From positions 744,001 through 808,000 of the forward strand of contig CM074143.1 in NCBI GenBank assembly GCA_037178625.1: a stretch of DNA of 64,000 bases, in the 5' to 3' direction. Position 1 is the first letter of the stretch, and every line of letters starts with the position of its first letter. The position numbers were made by a program, and so were the translations under genes. Origin of the DNA: Skeletonema tropicum. Lineage: Eukaryota > Bacillariophyta > Thalassiosirophyceae > Thalassiosirales > Thalassiosiraceae. This document shows positions 20,734 through 32,340 of this stretch, one piece after another. The notes under the pieces are model-generated. The model ran no database searches. It saw only the letters and a list, made by a program, of their open reading frames with translations, and was not told where the DNA came from.

Positions 20734-21504
20734 CACGCTGATTCACCGCGCTAGTAAATTGCGTTTTTATTTGAGCTCCTATGTACGTTATTTTTTACCT
20801 TACCTTAGCTACTGTACACTTACACGAGCTACCGTACATCAAAAAACCATCATGACCATGGCATCCGACAGCGTAGACGCCGTCGCCTATATCTCAGCTA
20901 ATACCAAGTCCCTAATTAAGTTTGATAGATTAAATCGCTTCTATTAATATATAATAACAAGATTATTTGGTCAGAACATTAATAATTACGACGAGAGGCC
21001 CTTCGGATAGGGGGTCAAATATTGTGATGATGCGTCGAATTTTCACCGCAAGGCAGTGCTTTGAGTGACTTTGGGGGTGGCTGTGGCAATAATACTTGGT
21101 CGGTACATTCAAATAAATGTATTGTATCGATCAGCCGAGCATCATCGCTGTAGACATCCTCGAAAATTCTTTTAGGGACCGACATGGTGCAGAAGTTCGG
21201 CGTCGGCACCTGTGTGCTGAAAATGCGCTCTAGCTCTCTCAATATTGCTCCTGACCATCATAGTAACCAACTTAATCGCTTCTAATGATGTTGAAGAAGA
21301 CAAAAAGGCCGTTACTATGATGGTCACAAGCACTTCCTAAGGTACTAGAGTACGCCGAATAATCACCATGGAGGGGGTGTTTTTGTGCGGTGTGTGTCGG
21401 TAAAAATGGTTGATTTCGTATGTAGGCACGTAGATAAGGGCTAATATTATACAACTTTTACGGTACCACCACTTTCACTTAAAATCGCGCTGTGAATCAG
21501 CGTG
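20734..21504. mobile_element. 771-bp MITE-like element, block A only
   Basis: The termini are inverted repeats (CACGCTGATTCAC then C or A then GCGC; 18 bp, one mismatch). A GAAA directly repeated on both sides (20730-20733 and 21505-21508) is present once in block B at the empty site (ACTGAATGAAAATCAAC). No complete transposase is seen. A minus-strand frame at 21242-21015 could be a remnant. Inside is a 16-bp inverted repeat, TGACCATCATAGTAAC at 21252-21267 with its complement at 21311-21326. CAC...GTG ends with a short duplication suggest a CACTA/EnSpm relative, tentatively. Confidence 0.65.
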
Positions 21505-21697
21505 GAAAATCAACAAAGCATGAAGTGATGGATGAGAAGCAAAGCATCTGCTCAGACATCACCATAAGTAAAACAGCGGTGACACCAACCAGACAACCAT
21601 CATTGTGTGCGCTGTGAAGAAGAGGAACAATTATTAACATCAGCAGTAGTTACAGCGACATTGAAAAAAGCAACCACCTGAGTGATAAAAATCGACG

Positions 21698-22498
21698 ATG
21701 GATGTGCACATCATTTCACCGACAGGATCATACAGCAGCATACACGAGGAGAAAGCCAAACTAGGTGAGAATTATTGTTGGACATGATGTGCCATAATTG
21801 CGAGTCATTGAGAGTTCTCACACTCTTGCCCCTTCAACTTTCTTTGGTACATCTTTCAATCAGAAAAATGTTCCAATTCAACCTACTTCCTTAAGTTGAA
21901 TGACCCTCCTCGTCTGACTAAATTTGTCCGCCGATTTCACACGATGCTCTCTCAAGAGAGAAGTAAGGGAGTCATAGAGTGGAGACGCGGGCTGCTGGTC
22001 CTCTACTCCATGGATAAATTTACCGACGAGCTACTACCAAAGTATTTCAATACTCGTAATTTCAAGACATTCCGTAGACAGCTCAATTACTATGGCTTCG
22101 TCCATGTTAGATCACATGCTACTTCAGGATCTAAATCCACAGCTCTTTGGGCAAATCCGGAACTTGTTAACAGTGGATCAGATTCAATTTCCAGTGTCTT
22201 GAATCTAAGAAGAGTAGAAGCAAGTGAAGCATCTAAGACTCCTGAGGGAAGACGTGGTAGGAAGAATGAGGTGGCTAGCTCTATCGAGGTAGATGGACTT
22301 GGCATCAGTGTGTCTGAAATCTACAATGTTCCTGCTCCTAAGGCATCATCTACACTATTCTCGCCGCCCATTCCAGCGTCGATTACTTGTGCGGTTCCTC
22401 CGCCCGCACAGGTTGAGCCATGCGAAGTTAATGGGTATGATTCAAGAATCGACGAGGCAGCGGGTCTTCTTGTTTCAATATTACACGCCCAACCATGA
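21698..22498 (+). CDS. Heat-shock-factor-type transcription factor, two exons (block A copy)
   Basis: The exons are 21698-21764 and 21864-22498; the 99-nt intron has GTGAGA and ATCAG ends (233 aa). The HSF DNA-binding domain spans about residues 38-125: RLTKFVRRFHTML, VIEW, FTDELLPKYFNTRNFKTFRRQ (the recognition helix region) and LNYYGFVH. No long heptad-repeat trimerisation region follows the domain; a Ser-rich, weakly basic tail does. HSF genes are strongly expanded in diatoms. The protein predicted from the block B copy appears identical. Confidence 0.85.
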
Positions 22499-22660
22499 CT
22501 CCGCTACTGCTATAAATGTAATATTGTGACGGATAGACACTTAAAGGATATGCTGGTTTAATTTATGCAATTACTTGAAATAAAAAGTAACAAAAGCTAC
22601 AGATATAGGCTACAGTTTAGTTTCATTTTATACTCCCATCAACAAAACTATTTGCATTTT

Positions 22661-23107
22661 TTACATCACGAGCAGAGACTTCAAGATTTGCTGTAGCATT
22701 TGTAATCTCTTAATCATCACATCTGGATCCCCGCTTCGATCCATACTTATATTCCATTCTGATATTGCAGGACTATCTGATCTTAATAAATCATCAACAT
22801 CTTCAGAATATCCTACTAGTCTAATGTAATTGCCACTGGTTTTCGTCAAGAATCCATACACGCACGCAGCAGCACCATCGAGATTGCATTTTGCATCGTA
22901 TTTGAATGAGTAATATGGCACGTAGCTGACAATATGCAATATCGAAGTTCCATTTTCAATCGGTGCATGCACTATCATTGCATCTGAATGATGAAGCTGC
23001 TCGTTTCGAAAATCAAACCTTGCTCTAGCGCTTACTACCAAAGCAAACTGAGATGGTCTATCTGGCTGTCTGGATAAATCTACTATTTCTCTAGCAAGGT
23101 CGTTCAT
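22661..23107 (-). CDS. Conserved 148-aa orphan protein (block A copy)
   Basis: A single exon starts MNDLAREIVDLSRQPDRP. The peptide has alternating hydrophobic strands (ALVVSARARFDF, SILHIVSYVPYYSF, VYGFLTKTSGNYIRLVGY) and an acidic stretch. No motif, signal or membrane segment is recognisable. Three copies in this window stay open with very few replacements (residue 3 is D here and E in the others), which supports a real gene. It is divergent from CIA30, so they may share a promoter region. Confidence 0.55.
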   Translation of the reverse strand: MNDLAREIVDLSRQPDRPSQFALVVSARARFDFRNEQLHHSDAMIVHAPIENGTSILHIVSYVPYYSFKYDAKCNLDGAAACVYGFLTKTSGNYIRLVGYSEDVDDLLRSDSPAISEWNISMDRSGDPDVMIKRLQMLQQILKSLLVM

Positions 23108-23189
23108 TATTCAGTGTTCTACATATGTTCTATCTCTACCACAAGCATGATTTTTACATTGATGTAGAAAGAGACAGCGTTGAAATTGA

Positions 23190-24250
23190 ATGATACTCTT
23201 CTGGCGGGACGCGATTGTATGTAGGAATTACTACGTGAAATGTTACCGACCCATTGCTTTCGCTTTCCCTTCATTAGTTGGAAGGGAAGTGACGGTGACC
23301 TCTAGCCGTATCAGTTGCCTCGCTACCCTCATTCTGTGCCTCCTTGGCTCATTGGATGCATTCCTTTCCCATCATTACACGAGCAGAGCAGTAGGAAATC
23401 GGCATCACCATTCCATCAGCACGAGACATGTGTCAAAGAAGACCAACCACATCAGCAAGAGAGAAAAGCGTTCTCATAAGCAGAGTAGCACAAGCCTTGC
23501 AGCTGCCGATGAGCGGAAACCGTGGGAAATTTTTCGCTTTATTAGCCAAAGTTCGAAGTTCGTGACACTTCCACCTTTGCCATTTACTGCGAAAAGTCCA
23601 ACTACTAAGAGGAAGATGGCAGTCGGTGAGATGTTGTATGTTGTATATCATCACTCGTCCTTGATCGAACACTAAACCAGTACTAAACTGAACCTCAACA
23701 TCTCTACGCATACATCTCTACGCATACAGGTGAATCAATCTGGGAGGCAGGCAATCCCAATAACTCCTTCAACTTCGCCCCATTGGATGACGTTGTGATG
23801 GGCGGTGCCTCGTCATCAAACATTGATAACAACACAGGAATATGGTCTGGACAAGTCACTGATGCAAATAATGGTGGATTTGTTGGTGTGAGGAGCACAC
23901 CTTTCCAAGGCGGTTCGTTGTCATTAGATATGAGTGGATGCAAAGGAATAGAGATACGATTTCGACAGGGTAATGGAAAGAGATTCAAATTTGTTGTCAG
24001 AGATTCTACAGACTTTAATGGTATTTGCTGGACTACATCATTCGATGCAAAGGCGAATGGGTCAATTCGCATTCCGTTTTCTAGTCAAGTACCGACAGTG
24101 TTTGCTAAGACAGTATCGGGGGCATCGTTCAACGTAAATGATGTTTGGAGAACCGCTGTGCTAGCTGGTGGAAGGCTGGTGGAGGATAGGAGTTGTTCAC
24201 CTGAATGTGCCAAATTGTGTTTGTCCCATCTGTGGAGTAATCCCATTTGA
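23190..24250 (+). pseudogene. CIA30-domain plastid protein, block A copy, damaged at both ends
   Basis: The intact form is at 45755-46722. Here the start ATGACCATG has been lost (the sequence reads AGTGACGGTGACC), leaving only an in-frame ATG 53 codons upstream at 23190. The intron (23626-23729) is intact. The CIA30 domain reads normally to about 24143 (SFNVNDV), then runs into foreign codons and a stop at 24250. A deletion relative to block B (about 46614-47566) removed the last ~35 codons and the whole neighbouring 212-aa gene. Confidence 0.75.
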
Positions 24251-24672
24251 AAGTGGCTGCCACTTAGAGTGATGCTCGTGACTCAAGATACTTTCACCAC
24301 TATGAATGTCGCGCTCAGCTACAGTATAAGTATATACGCGCGGCAACGAATGACAATGATTTCTTGAAGGGAATGTTTATACCTAAATTCTTTTTTAACC
24401 TTAAAATCTGGTGAGAATTGCTTCTCCTTCGAAAGCAATGCCGACGCGTCAGCAGTCAAAAACTGCATGCCGAATGCGATGCGACTTCTATTATGGAAAG
24501 AAAAATCTAAACCTCCAAGCAAACAAGATAACGTGGCGTGGTGTGATTCGCGGAATGATATGCATGATACTTCTTGTGTAAGTACCCTCCTATCTTCTGC
24601 GTTCTCCTCACTCTACCTGTTCTTTGTGTTGTACGTACTTTGTACAAAACCTCATGCTCATATACAATAACA

Positions 24673-25197
24673 ATGGCAATTAGAGTTAGAGACTTTGAAA
24701 ACAACGGCTGCCGTGACGGCAACAGGAGAGGCAGCGCTACAGGTGATACTGATTCTTCGACCACCATCGAGGCTTCCAATTCCAACCCGATGATGAAACG
24801 TGCCAAGGTCAAATCTGTAGCATTTTCAGACGTAAGCTTGTTGACCTTGGTGCCTTCCAAGTCTGAGTCAGATATCGCTTCAGCATGGTACTCAGAGGAA
24901 GATAATAATAACCAAATGAGGATGATCCTACGCAATGCAGCCGAGGTCTCAAGAGTACTCGAAACAGGACAGGCTCTTCAACACGAACACTTATGCGAGA
25001 CTGTTGGAATCGAAAACTTCATGGCTCCCCGTCTGATGCGTATGTCCAGGATTGAAATTGAGAGACACGCTCAGAGCATCATCTTTGCACAAAATAGGTT
25101 TGATGATCCGGCTCTACTCTCACGACTCTCAAAGAGAAGTTCTTTACGTTCACGACAACGTGCTTATGAGAGGGCGATGAGATTGAGTGAATTTTGA
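24673..25197 (+). CDS. 174-aa orphan protein, diatom-type (block A copy)
   Basis: The ATG at 24673 was chosen because all three copies share it, whereas the upstream frame differs among copies. The protein starts MAIRVRDFENNGCRDG. A basic KRAKVKSVAFSDVSLL segment precedes WYSEEDNNNQM, then come helical sequence and an Arg/Ser-rich C-terminus (LSKRSSLRSRQRAYERAM). The VAFS...WYSEED arrangement resembles a short motif seen in many uncharacterised diatom proteins; its function is not known. The copies differ at I/A after QMRM, at H/D in QHEHLCE and, in B only, T/K in GSAT. Confidence 0.6.
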   Translation: MAIRVRDFENNGCRDGNRRGSATGDTDSSTTIEASNSNPMMKRAKVKSVAFSDVSLLTLVPSKSESDIASAWYSEEDNNNQMRMILRNAAEVSRVLETGQALQHEHLCETVGIENFMAPRLMRMSRIEIERHAQSIIFAQNRFDDPALLSRLSKRSSLRSRQRAYERAMRLSEF

Positions 25198-25258
25198 AAT
25201 GTACGAAATCAACATAAGTTTGTTAAATTAATCTGAATCACTGTTTGAGCATACAATC

Positions 25259-25594
25259 ATGGACAAGATACGATACCCTCTCTACTTCATTTTCCTCCTT
25301 GAGTACCTCGACCTTTTGAGATCGGCCTCATTTACAACAGCCTTTTTCTCCTTTGGCTTCGTCTTGTTACGAATCGGTGATTCTCAGTCTGATTCCGTTT
25401 ACTACACTGCATTTGTAGTAGTCTTGGCTATGGCCTTCATTACCGGCACTGTGGCAGCTTCGAGCCTCTTTTTATCTTTTCCCCATGAAAGGCACATTGG
25501 TGGGATTCAACAGTGCCTCCAATGCCGACACAATGAACAGCTTCTAGTGGCCCATTCTACAAGAACAGATGTGAACGTAAAAACTCGTAGATGA
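25259..25594 (+). CDS. Small membrane protein, block A copy with extended tail
   Basis: The protein starts MDKIRYPLYFIFLLEYLDLL. Hydrophobic segments at about residues 7-33 and 45-73 predict two or three membrane helices. In block B the frame stops after HIGGFQQPPMPTQ (91 aa). Here a small indel after HERHIGG shifts the frame and extends the protein to 111 aa, so the tail is probably not native. Function is unknown. It follows the 174-aa gene on the same strand, 60 bp away. Confidence 0.5.
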   Translation: MDKIRYPLYFIFLLEYLDLLRSASFTTAFFSFGFVLLRIGDSQSDSVYYTAFVVVLAMAFITGTVAASSLFLSFPHERHIGGIQQCLQCRHNEQLLVAHSTRTDVNVKTRR

Positions 25595-25839
25595 CATAAT
25601 TTGGTCGAATTCGTAGCACCACAGTAAAGAATCAAATCATATCAAACGCTGTCAAAATCGAATGAACCACAACTGGAGGTCAACATTATAATCACTGACA
25701 TTTACATAGAAGCACACGGATAGCGCATTAGAAGGTAAGGATCAGCCTCAGAGAGACCTAAAAGAGTAAAACTCATCAATCTAAGAGCTACAAATGGATT
25801 GGCTGGTTCAACAAAATTCTACATTTCGTGTACCTCGTC

Positions 25840-28800
25840 GTGAATATGAGTATGGGCCGCTTCTAAAGAAAAAAAAAGTTAAAAAAGATTATATACAAGC
25901 ACATCTGCACTGCTCCAATGGATTGCGTTCGAAGAAGCCATGCTACAGCCTCGTAGCTGATGAACTTGAAACTACATATGAGCCGCTTCTAGTGACCCAA
26001 AAGAGTCAAAGGAGATCGATAAAAGGGGCATTAGGGTCCATAATAGTAAACGGCGATAGTATGCATGCACATTTGCTCCGCCCAGACGGTTAGCGTGAAT
26101 AGAAACTATGCTACAGCCTCGTAGCTGGTATGAGAGGTCCAGTGTGGGCTGGCCTGCAGCACCACATTCTACCAAATCGTATCTATCGTCGCCAATATAC
26201 GCATGTTAAGGAATATACGCATGTGACCCATTATAGTCGGCGGCGATCCTTACTAATCACATTTGCACTGCCCAGACGTTTGGCGTGCATAGAAGCTATG
26301 CTACAGCCTCGTAGCTGGTATGAGAGGTCCAGTGTGGGCTGGCCTGCAGCACCACATTCTACCAAATCGTATCTATCGTCGCCAATACACACATGAGCCG
26401 CTTCTAGTGGCCCACTATCGTCGAGGGGGAACACAAAGCTTCACATTTGCACTGCCCAGACGGTTGGCGTGCATAGAAGCTATGCCACAGCTTCGTAGCT
26501 GATATAAGAGATCCAGTGTGGGCTGGTCAGCAGCACCACATTCTACCAAATCGTATCTATCGTCGTTAATACACGCATGAGCCGCTTCTAGTGTCTCATG
26601 ATAGTCGGCGGCGATCCTTACTAAGCACATTTGCACTGCCCAGACGGTTGGCGTGCAAAGAAGCTATGCTACAGCCTCATAGCTGATATGAGAGGTCCAG
26701 TGTGGGCTGGTCAGCAGCACCACATTCTACCAAATCGTATCTAACGTCGCCAATATACGCATGAGACGCTTCTAGTGTCTCATAATAGTCGGCGGCGATC
26801 CTTACTAAGCACATTTGCACTGCCCAGACGGTTGGCGTGCATAGAAGCTATGCTACAGCCTCATAGCTTATATGAGAGGTCGAGTGTGGGCTGGCCTGCA
26901 GCACCACATTCTACCAAATCGTATCTATCGTCGCCAATACACGCATGAGCCACTTCTAGTCTCTCATGATAGTCGGCGGCGATCCTTACTAATCACATTT
27001 GCACTGCCCAGACGGTTGGCGTGCGTAGAAGCTATGCTACAGCCTCGTAGCTGGTATGAGAGGTCGAGTGTGGGCTGGTCAGCAGCACCACATTCTACCA
27101 AATCGTATCTATCGTCGCCAATACTTGCATGAGCCGCTTCTAGTGTCTCATAATAGTCGGCGCCGATCGTTAATAAGCACATTTGCACTGCCCAGACGGA
27201 TGGCGTGCATAGAAGCAATGCTACAGCCTCGTAGCTGGTATGAGAGGTCGAGTGTGGGCTGGCCTGCAGCACCACATTCTACCAAATCGTATCTATCGTC
27301 GCCAATATACGCATGTTAAGGAATATACGCATGTGACCCATTATAGTCGGCGGCGATCCTTACTAAGCACATTTGCACTGCCCAGACGTTTGGCGTGCAT
27401 AGAAGCTATGCCACAGCCTCGTAGCTGGTATGAGAGGTCCAGTGTGGGCTGGCCTGCAGCACCACATTCTACCAAATCGTATCTATCGTCGCCAATATAC
27501 GCATGAGCCGCTTCTAGTGGCCCACTATCGTCGAGGGGGAACACAAAGCTTCATATTTGCACTGCCCAGACGGTTGGCGTGCATAGAAGCTATGCCACAG
27601 CTTCGTAGCTGATATAAGAGATCCAGTGTGGGCTGGTCAGCAGCACCACATTCTACCAAATCGTATCTATCGTCGTTAATACACGCATGAGCCGCTTCTA
27701 GTGTCTCATGATAGTCGGCGGCGATCCTTACTAATCACATTTGCACTGCCCAGACGGTTGGCGTACAAAGAAGCTATGCCACAGCCTCATAGCTGATATG
27801 AGAGGTCCAGTGTGGGCTGGTCAGCAGCACCACATTCTACCAAATCGTATCTATCGTCGCCAATATACGCATGAGACGCTTCTAGTGTCTCATAATAGTC
27901 GGCGGCGATCCTTACTAAGCACATTTGCACTGCCCAGACGGTTGGCGTGCATAGAAGCTATGCTACAGCCTCATAGCTTATATGAGAGGTCGAGTGTGGG
28001 CTGGCCTGCAGCACCACATTCTACCAAATCGTATCTATCGTCGCCAATATACGCATGAGCCACTTCTAGTCTCTCATGATAGTCGGCGGCGATCCTTACT
28101 AATCACATTTGCACTGCCCAGACGGTTGGCGTGCATAGAAGCTATGCTACAGCCTCGTAGCTGGTATGAGAGATCCAGTGTGGGCTGGTCAGCAGCACCA
28201 CATTCTACCAAATCGTATCTATCGTCGTCAATACACGCATGAGCCACTTCTAGTTGCCCATTTTAGTCGAGGGGGAAACCAAAGTTTCACATTTGCACTG
28301 CCCAGACGGTTGGCGTGCATAGAAGCTATGCAACAGCTTCGTAGCTAAATAAGAGATCCAGTGTGGGCTGGTCTGCAGCACCACATTCTACCAAATCGTA
28401 TCTATCGTCGCCAATACTTGCATGAGCCGCTTCTAGTGGCCCATTATAGTCGGCGCTGATCGTTAATAAGCACATTTGCACTGCCCAGACGTTTGGCGTG
28501 CATAGAAGCTATGCCACAGCCTCGTAGCTGGTATGAGAGGTCCAGTGTGGGCTGGCCTGCAGCACCACATTCTACCAAATCGTATCTATCGTCGCCAATA
28601 TACGCATGTTAAGGAATATACGCATGTGACCCATTATAGTCGGCGGCGATCCTTACTAAGCACATTTGCACTGCCCAGACGTTTGGCGTGCATAGAAGCT
28701 ATGCTACAGCCTCGTAGCTGGTATGAGAGGTCGAGTGTGGGCTGGCCTGCAGCACCACATTCTACCAAATCGTATCTATCGTCGCCAATACACGCATGAG

Positions 28801-30290
28801 CCACTTCTAGTGGCCCACTATCGTCGAGGGGGAACACAAAGCTTCACATTTGCACTGCCCAGACGGTTGGCGTGCATAGAAGCTATGCCACAGCTTCGTA
28901 GCTAAAATAAGAGATCCAGTGTGGGCTGGTCAGCAGCACCACATTCTACCAAATCGTATCTATCGTCGCCAATACACGCATGAGCCGCTTCTAGTGTCTC
29001 ATGATAGTCGGCGGCGATCCTTACTAAGCACATTTGCACTGCCCAGACGGTTGGCGTGCAAAGAAGCTATGCCACAGCTTCGTAGCTGATATGAGAGGTC
29101 CAGTGTGGGCTGGCCTGCAGCACCACATTCTACCAAATCGTATCTATCGTCGCCAATACACGCATGAGCCACTTCTAGTCTCTCATGATAGTCGGCGGCG
29201 ATCCTTACTAAGCACATTTGCACTGCCCAGACGGTTGGCGTGCATAGAAGCTATGCTACAGCCTCGTAGCTGGTATGAGAGGTCGAGTGTGGGCTGGTCA
29301 GCAGCACCACATTCTACCAAATCGTATCTATCGTCGCCAATACTTGCATGAGCCGCTTCTAGTGGCCCATTATAGTCGGCGCTGATCGTTAATAAGCACA
29401 TTTGCACTGCCCAGACGGATGGCGTGCATAGAAGCAATGCTACAGCCTCGTAGCTGGTATGAGAGGTCGAGTGTGGGCTGGCCTGCAGCACCACATTCTA
29501 CCAAATCGTATCTATCGTCGCCAATATACGCATGTTAAGGAATATACGCATGTGACCCATTATAGTCGGCGGCGATCCTTACTAAGCACATTTGCACTGC
29601 CCAGACGGTTGGCGTGCATAGAAGCTATGCTACAGCCTCATAGTTTATATGAGAGGTCGAGTGTGGGCTGGCCTGCAGCACCACATTCTACCAAATCGTA
29701 TCTATCGTCGCCAATACACGCATGAGCCACTTCTAGTGTCTCATTACAGTCGTCGGCGATCCTTACTAAGCACATTTGCACTGCCCAGACGGTTGGCGTA
29801 CATAGAAGCTATGCAACAGCCTCGTAGCTGATATAAGAGATCCAGTGTGGGCTGGTCAGCAGCACCACATTCTACCAAATCGTATCTATCGTCGCCAATA
29901 CACGGATGAGCCACTTCTTGTGTCTCATTACAGTCGGCGGCGATCCTTACTAATCACATTTGCACTGCCCAGACGTTTGACGTGCGTAGAAGCTATGCTA
30001 CAGCCTCGTAGCTGATCTGGGAGGTCGAGTGTGGGCTGGCCACCAGCACCACATTCTACCAAATCGTGTCTATCGTTGTCAATTCACGCATGAGCCGCTT
30101 CTAGTGGCCCATTATAGTCGGCGCTGATCGTTAATAAGCACATTTGCACTGCCCAGACGTTTGGCGTGCATAGAAGCTATGCTACAGCCTCGTAGCTGAT
30201 CTGGGAGGTCCAGTGTGGGCTGGCCTGCAGCACCACATTCTACCAAATCGTATCTATCGTCGCCAATACTTGCATGAGCCGCTTCTAGTG
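25840..30290. repeat. ~184-bp minisatellite, about 23 full units (block A)
   Basis: Each unit contains CCAGTGTGGGCTGG, CAAATCGTATCTATCGTCG, CATGAGCCGCTTCTAG and CACATTTGCACTGCC. I counted 23 occurrences of TGTGGGCTGG between 26140 and 30215, plus degenerate units from about 25840. Unit length is mostly 184 bp, and 190 bp where an extra AAGGAATATACGCATG is present (about 26205, 27315, 28610 and 29535). Open frames on both strands arise only from repetition. Block B has 9 units. Confidence 0.9.
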
Positions 30291-31259
30291 GTCCTACATT
30301 TCGAGTCCAGCACCTCATTTCAGCGCCATATTTAATAAACGAATTGCTGTCATTACATACAGCAATGAGTAGTATCTAGTGAATATTTACATGCGGTGGT
30401 TATGCCATAGAAGATATTGGCACTTCTCTGTTAGTATCCTCGGAGATGCCTATCGCAAGCGAAGCCCTCTCCCGAGCATCACTACTGAGTCCCGTGACGG
30501 CACTGCAGCATCAATTCAGCACTACCGTGTAAACCGGATACTGCAGCCTGGTTTCTCCGTTCGCCCAATACAGTGGCCTTGCATAGCATCCACTGCGACG
30601 GCTAATGTACAAAGCTATACACTCTAGTCATAACTTCACTAGATGATCAGTTATTAGTAGTCTTTCTTTGCAGCATTAGTCTGAGGCTCACGACACATCT
30701 AAGTGAATTCTTTATGTATTAACCAAGCAGCTATTCAGTATGGTAGCAATGATATAGCCTTATTCACGACCTGATGACCTGATGACCAAGATTTGTGTAT
30801 TGGAATGAGTCACTTCATTGTACTCAAATGCGATATTATAGAAGCATTGAGCATTGCTAGTCTTGCGTATGACCTTTTGAGGTGCTTATTTTGAAAAGTT
30901 TCATCACCACCTTGACTGGCTGCGTGTGGCGTGGCGCTGAAGAAAGTTACCCCAATGTATTAACTCATCATCAGCGGTCGTAAAGGGTCGCAAGAAGACA
31001 TGAACAAGGCTGACGTTGCCTCTCTGGAGAAATGAATCGCGTCTCACTCTCGGTGGTCCTATATATATGCATGGCTACTGGCTAGGATTGCAAAGATACC
31101 CATCAGCACTGCTCAGGCGGATTGCGTTGGAAGCAACCAAGCTTTAACTTTTTAACCGTGGTTGCACAGTAAACAGAATTTATGTCTATGATATGATGGT
31201 TACCAATAACGCTAGCCCTAGTCGTATTACATATTACCTCAGTACTCACTACCTCTATT
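30291..31259. other. Gene-free spacer after the minisatellite
   Basis: It is unique in the window. One degenerate minisatellite-like fragment (GCACTGCTCAGGCGGATTGCG, about 31106) is present. A short plus-strand frame at 30379-30627 has no family resemblance and I do not support it. Confidence 0.4.
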
Positions 31260-31840
31260 TTACGGTCGAATGCCATTAGCATTAGTGGATGTCGTCCACG
31301 CGGCATCTTCACTGTTAGAATACGGTCTTCCAGTAGAACTCAACCCTCTCATTAGATGTTGTTTTGTCCACCATTCATTTGTCTCTGGAATTGGATTTGT
31401 CTCTGATCGAGGGCTGACCATCATATTGAGCCCATTCATGGTATGAATGGTTGCTCCCGTCTTCATGCCGACATCTTCAGGAGTTCCGACCAATGTAAAG
31501 TCAAATTTATTCATAATCATCGATAGAGTAACCGAAGCCTCGAGCATAGCAAACTGATCCCCAATGCATTTTCTCTTTCCAGCACCGAAAGGAAGGAATG
31601 CATAGTCTGACGTTATCTCGTTGGGATAAAGTGACTGAGCTGATTGTTTTTCTGGGTCGTACCCACCCCAACCCTTAATACCTGGGTTTTTGAATGGACG
31701 TTCCCATCGAGTAGGGTCATATTTCTCAGCATTCTCCCAATATTCTGGAGCACGATGAATATTCCAAGTAGAAATGAAGATATCTGTTCCGCGCAATACT
31801 TTGACACCTCCATCAAGACCCGTACCGCCAGGTGGAAGCT
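31260..31840 (-). CDS. CYP97-like cytochrome P450, C-terminal part, cut by the gap
   Basis: The frame is open from the N gap to a stop at 31262-31260. It starts within LPPGGTGLDGG and contains FISTWNIHRAPEYW, the PERF-type segment KYDPTRWERPF, the heme-binding motif FGAGKRKCIG with the axial cysteine, and the tail TGATIHTMNGLNMMV. The combination of IFIS-W-N-H-R, LPFGAGKRKCIGDQFA and TGATIHT is characteristic of CYP97, the plastid carotenoid-ring hydroxylases. Substrate specificity cannot be read from this part. The N-terminal half and plastid presequence are missing in the gap. The ~30 residues after the last P450 strand are not conserved. Confidence 0.85.
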
Positions 31841-32340
31841 NNNNNNNNNNNNNNNNNNNNNNNNNNNNNNNNNNNNNNNNNNNNNNNNNNNNNNNNNNNN
31901 NNNNNNNNNNNNNNNNNNNNNNNNNNNNNNNNNNNNNNNNNNNNNNNNNNNNNNNNNNNNNNNNNNNNNNNNNNNNNNNNNNNNNNNNNNNNNNNNNNNN
32001 NNNNNNNNNNNNNNNNNNNNNNNNNNNNNNNNNNNNNNNNNNNNNNNNNNNNNNNNNNNNNNNNNNNNNNNNNNNNNNNNNNNNNNNNNNNNNNNNNNNN
32101 NNNNNNNNNNNNNNNNNNNNNNNNNNNNNNNNNNNNNNNNNNNNNNNNNNNNNNNNNNNNNNNNNNNNNNNNNNNNNNNNNNNNNNNNNNNNNNNNNNNN
32201 NNNNNNNNNNNNNNNNNNNNNNNNNNNNNNNNNNNNNNNNNNNNNNNNNNNNNNNNNNNNNNNNNNNNNNNNNNNNNNNNNNNNNNNNNNNNNNNNNNNN
32301 NNNNNNNNNNNNNNNNNNNNNNNNNNNNNNNNNNNNNNNN
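31841..32340. other. 500-N assembly gap
   Basis: There are exactly 500 N. A round number suggests a scaffolding placeholder and not a measured distance. Sequence resumes inside the block A/B repeat. Confidence 0.98.

Noticed and set aside
24467..24670. Small ORF MPNAMRLLLWKEKSKPP upstream of the 174-aa gene
   Set aside because: The end differs among the three copies and the possible GTAAGT donor exists only in A; it is more likely 5' untranslated sequence.
25840..30290. CRISPR-like array
   Set aside because: Units are ~184 bp and nearly identical throughout, with no unique spacers, in a eukaryotic genome.
25840..30290. Centromeric satellite
   Set aside because: The unit is not AT-rich and block B has only nine copies within gene-dense DNA; nothing supports a centromere.
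26130..30320. Many ORFs of 60-105 codons on both strands (MRGPVWAGLQHHILPNRIY type)
   Set aside because: They recur once per minisatellite unit on both strands, and unit length is not a multiple of three; they are by-products of repetition.
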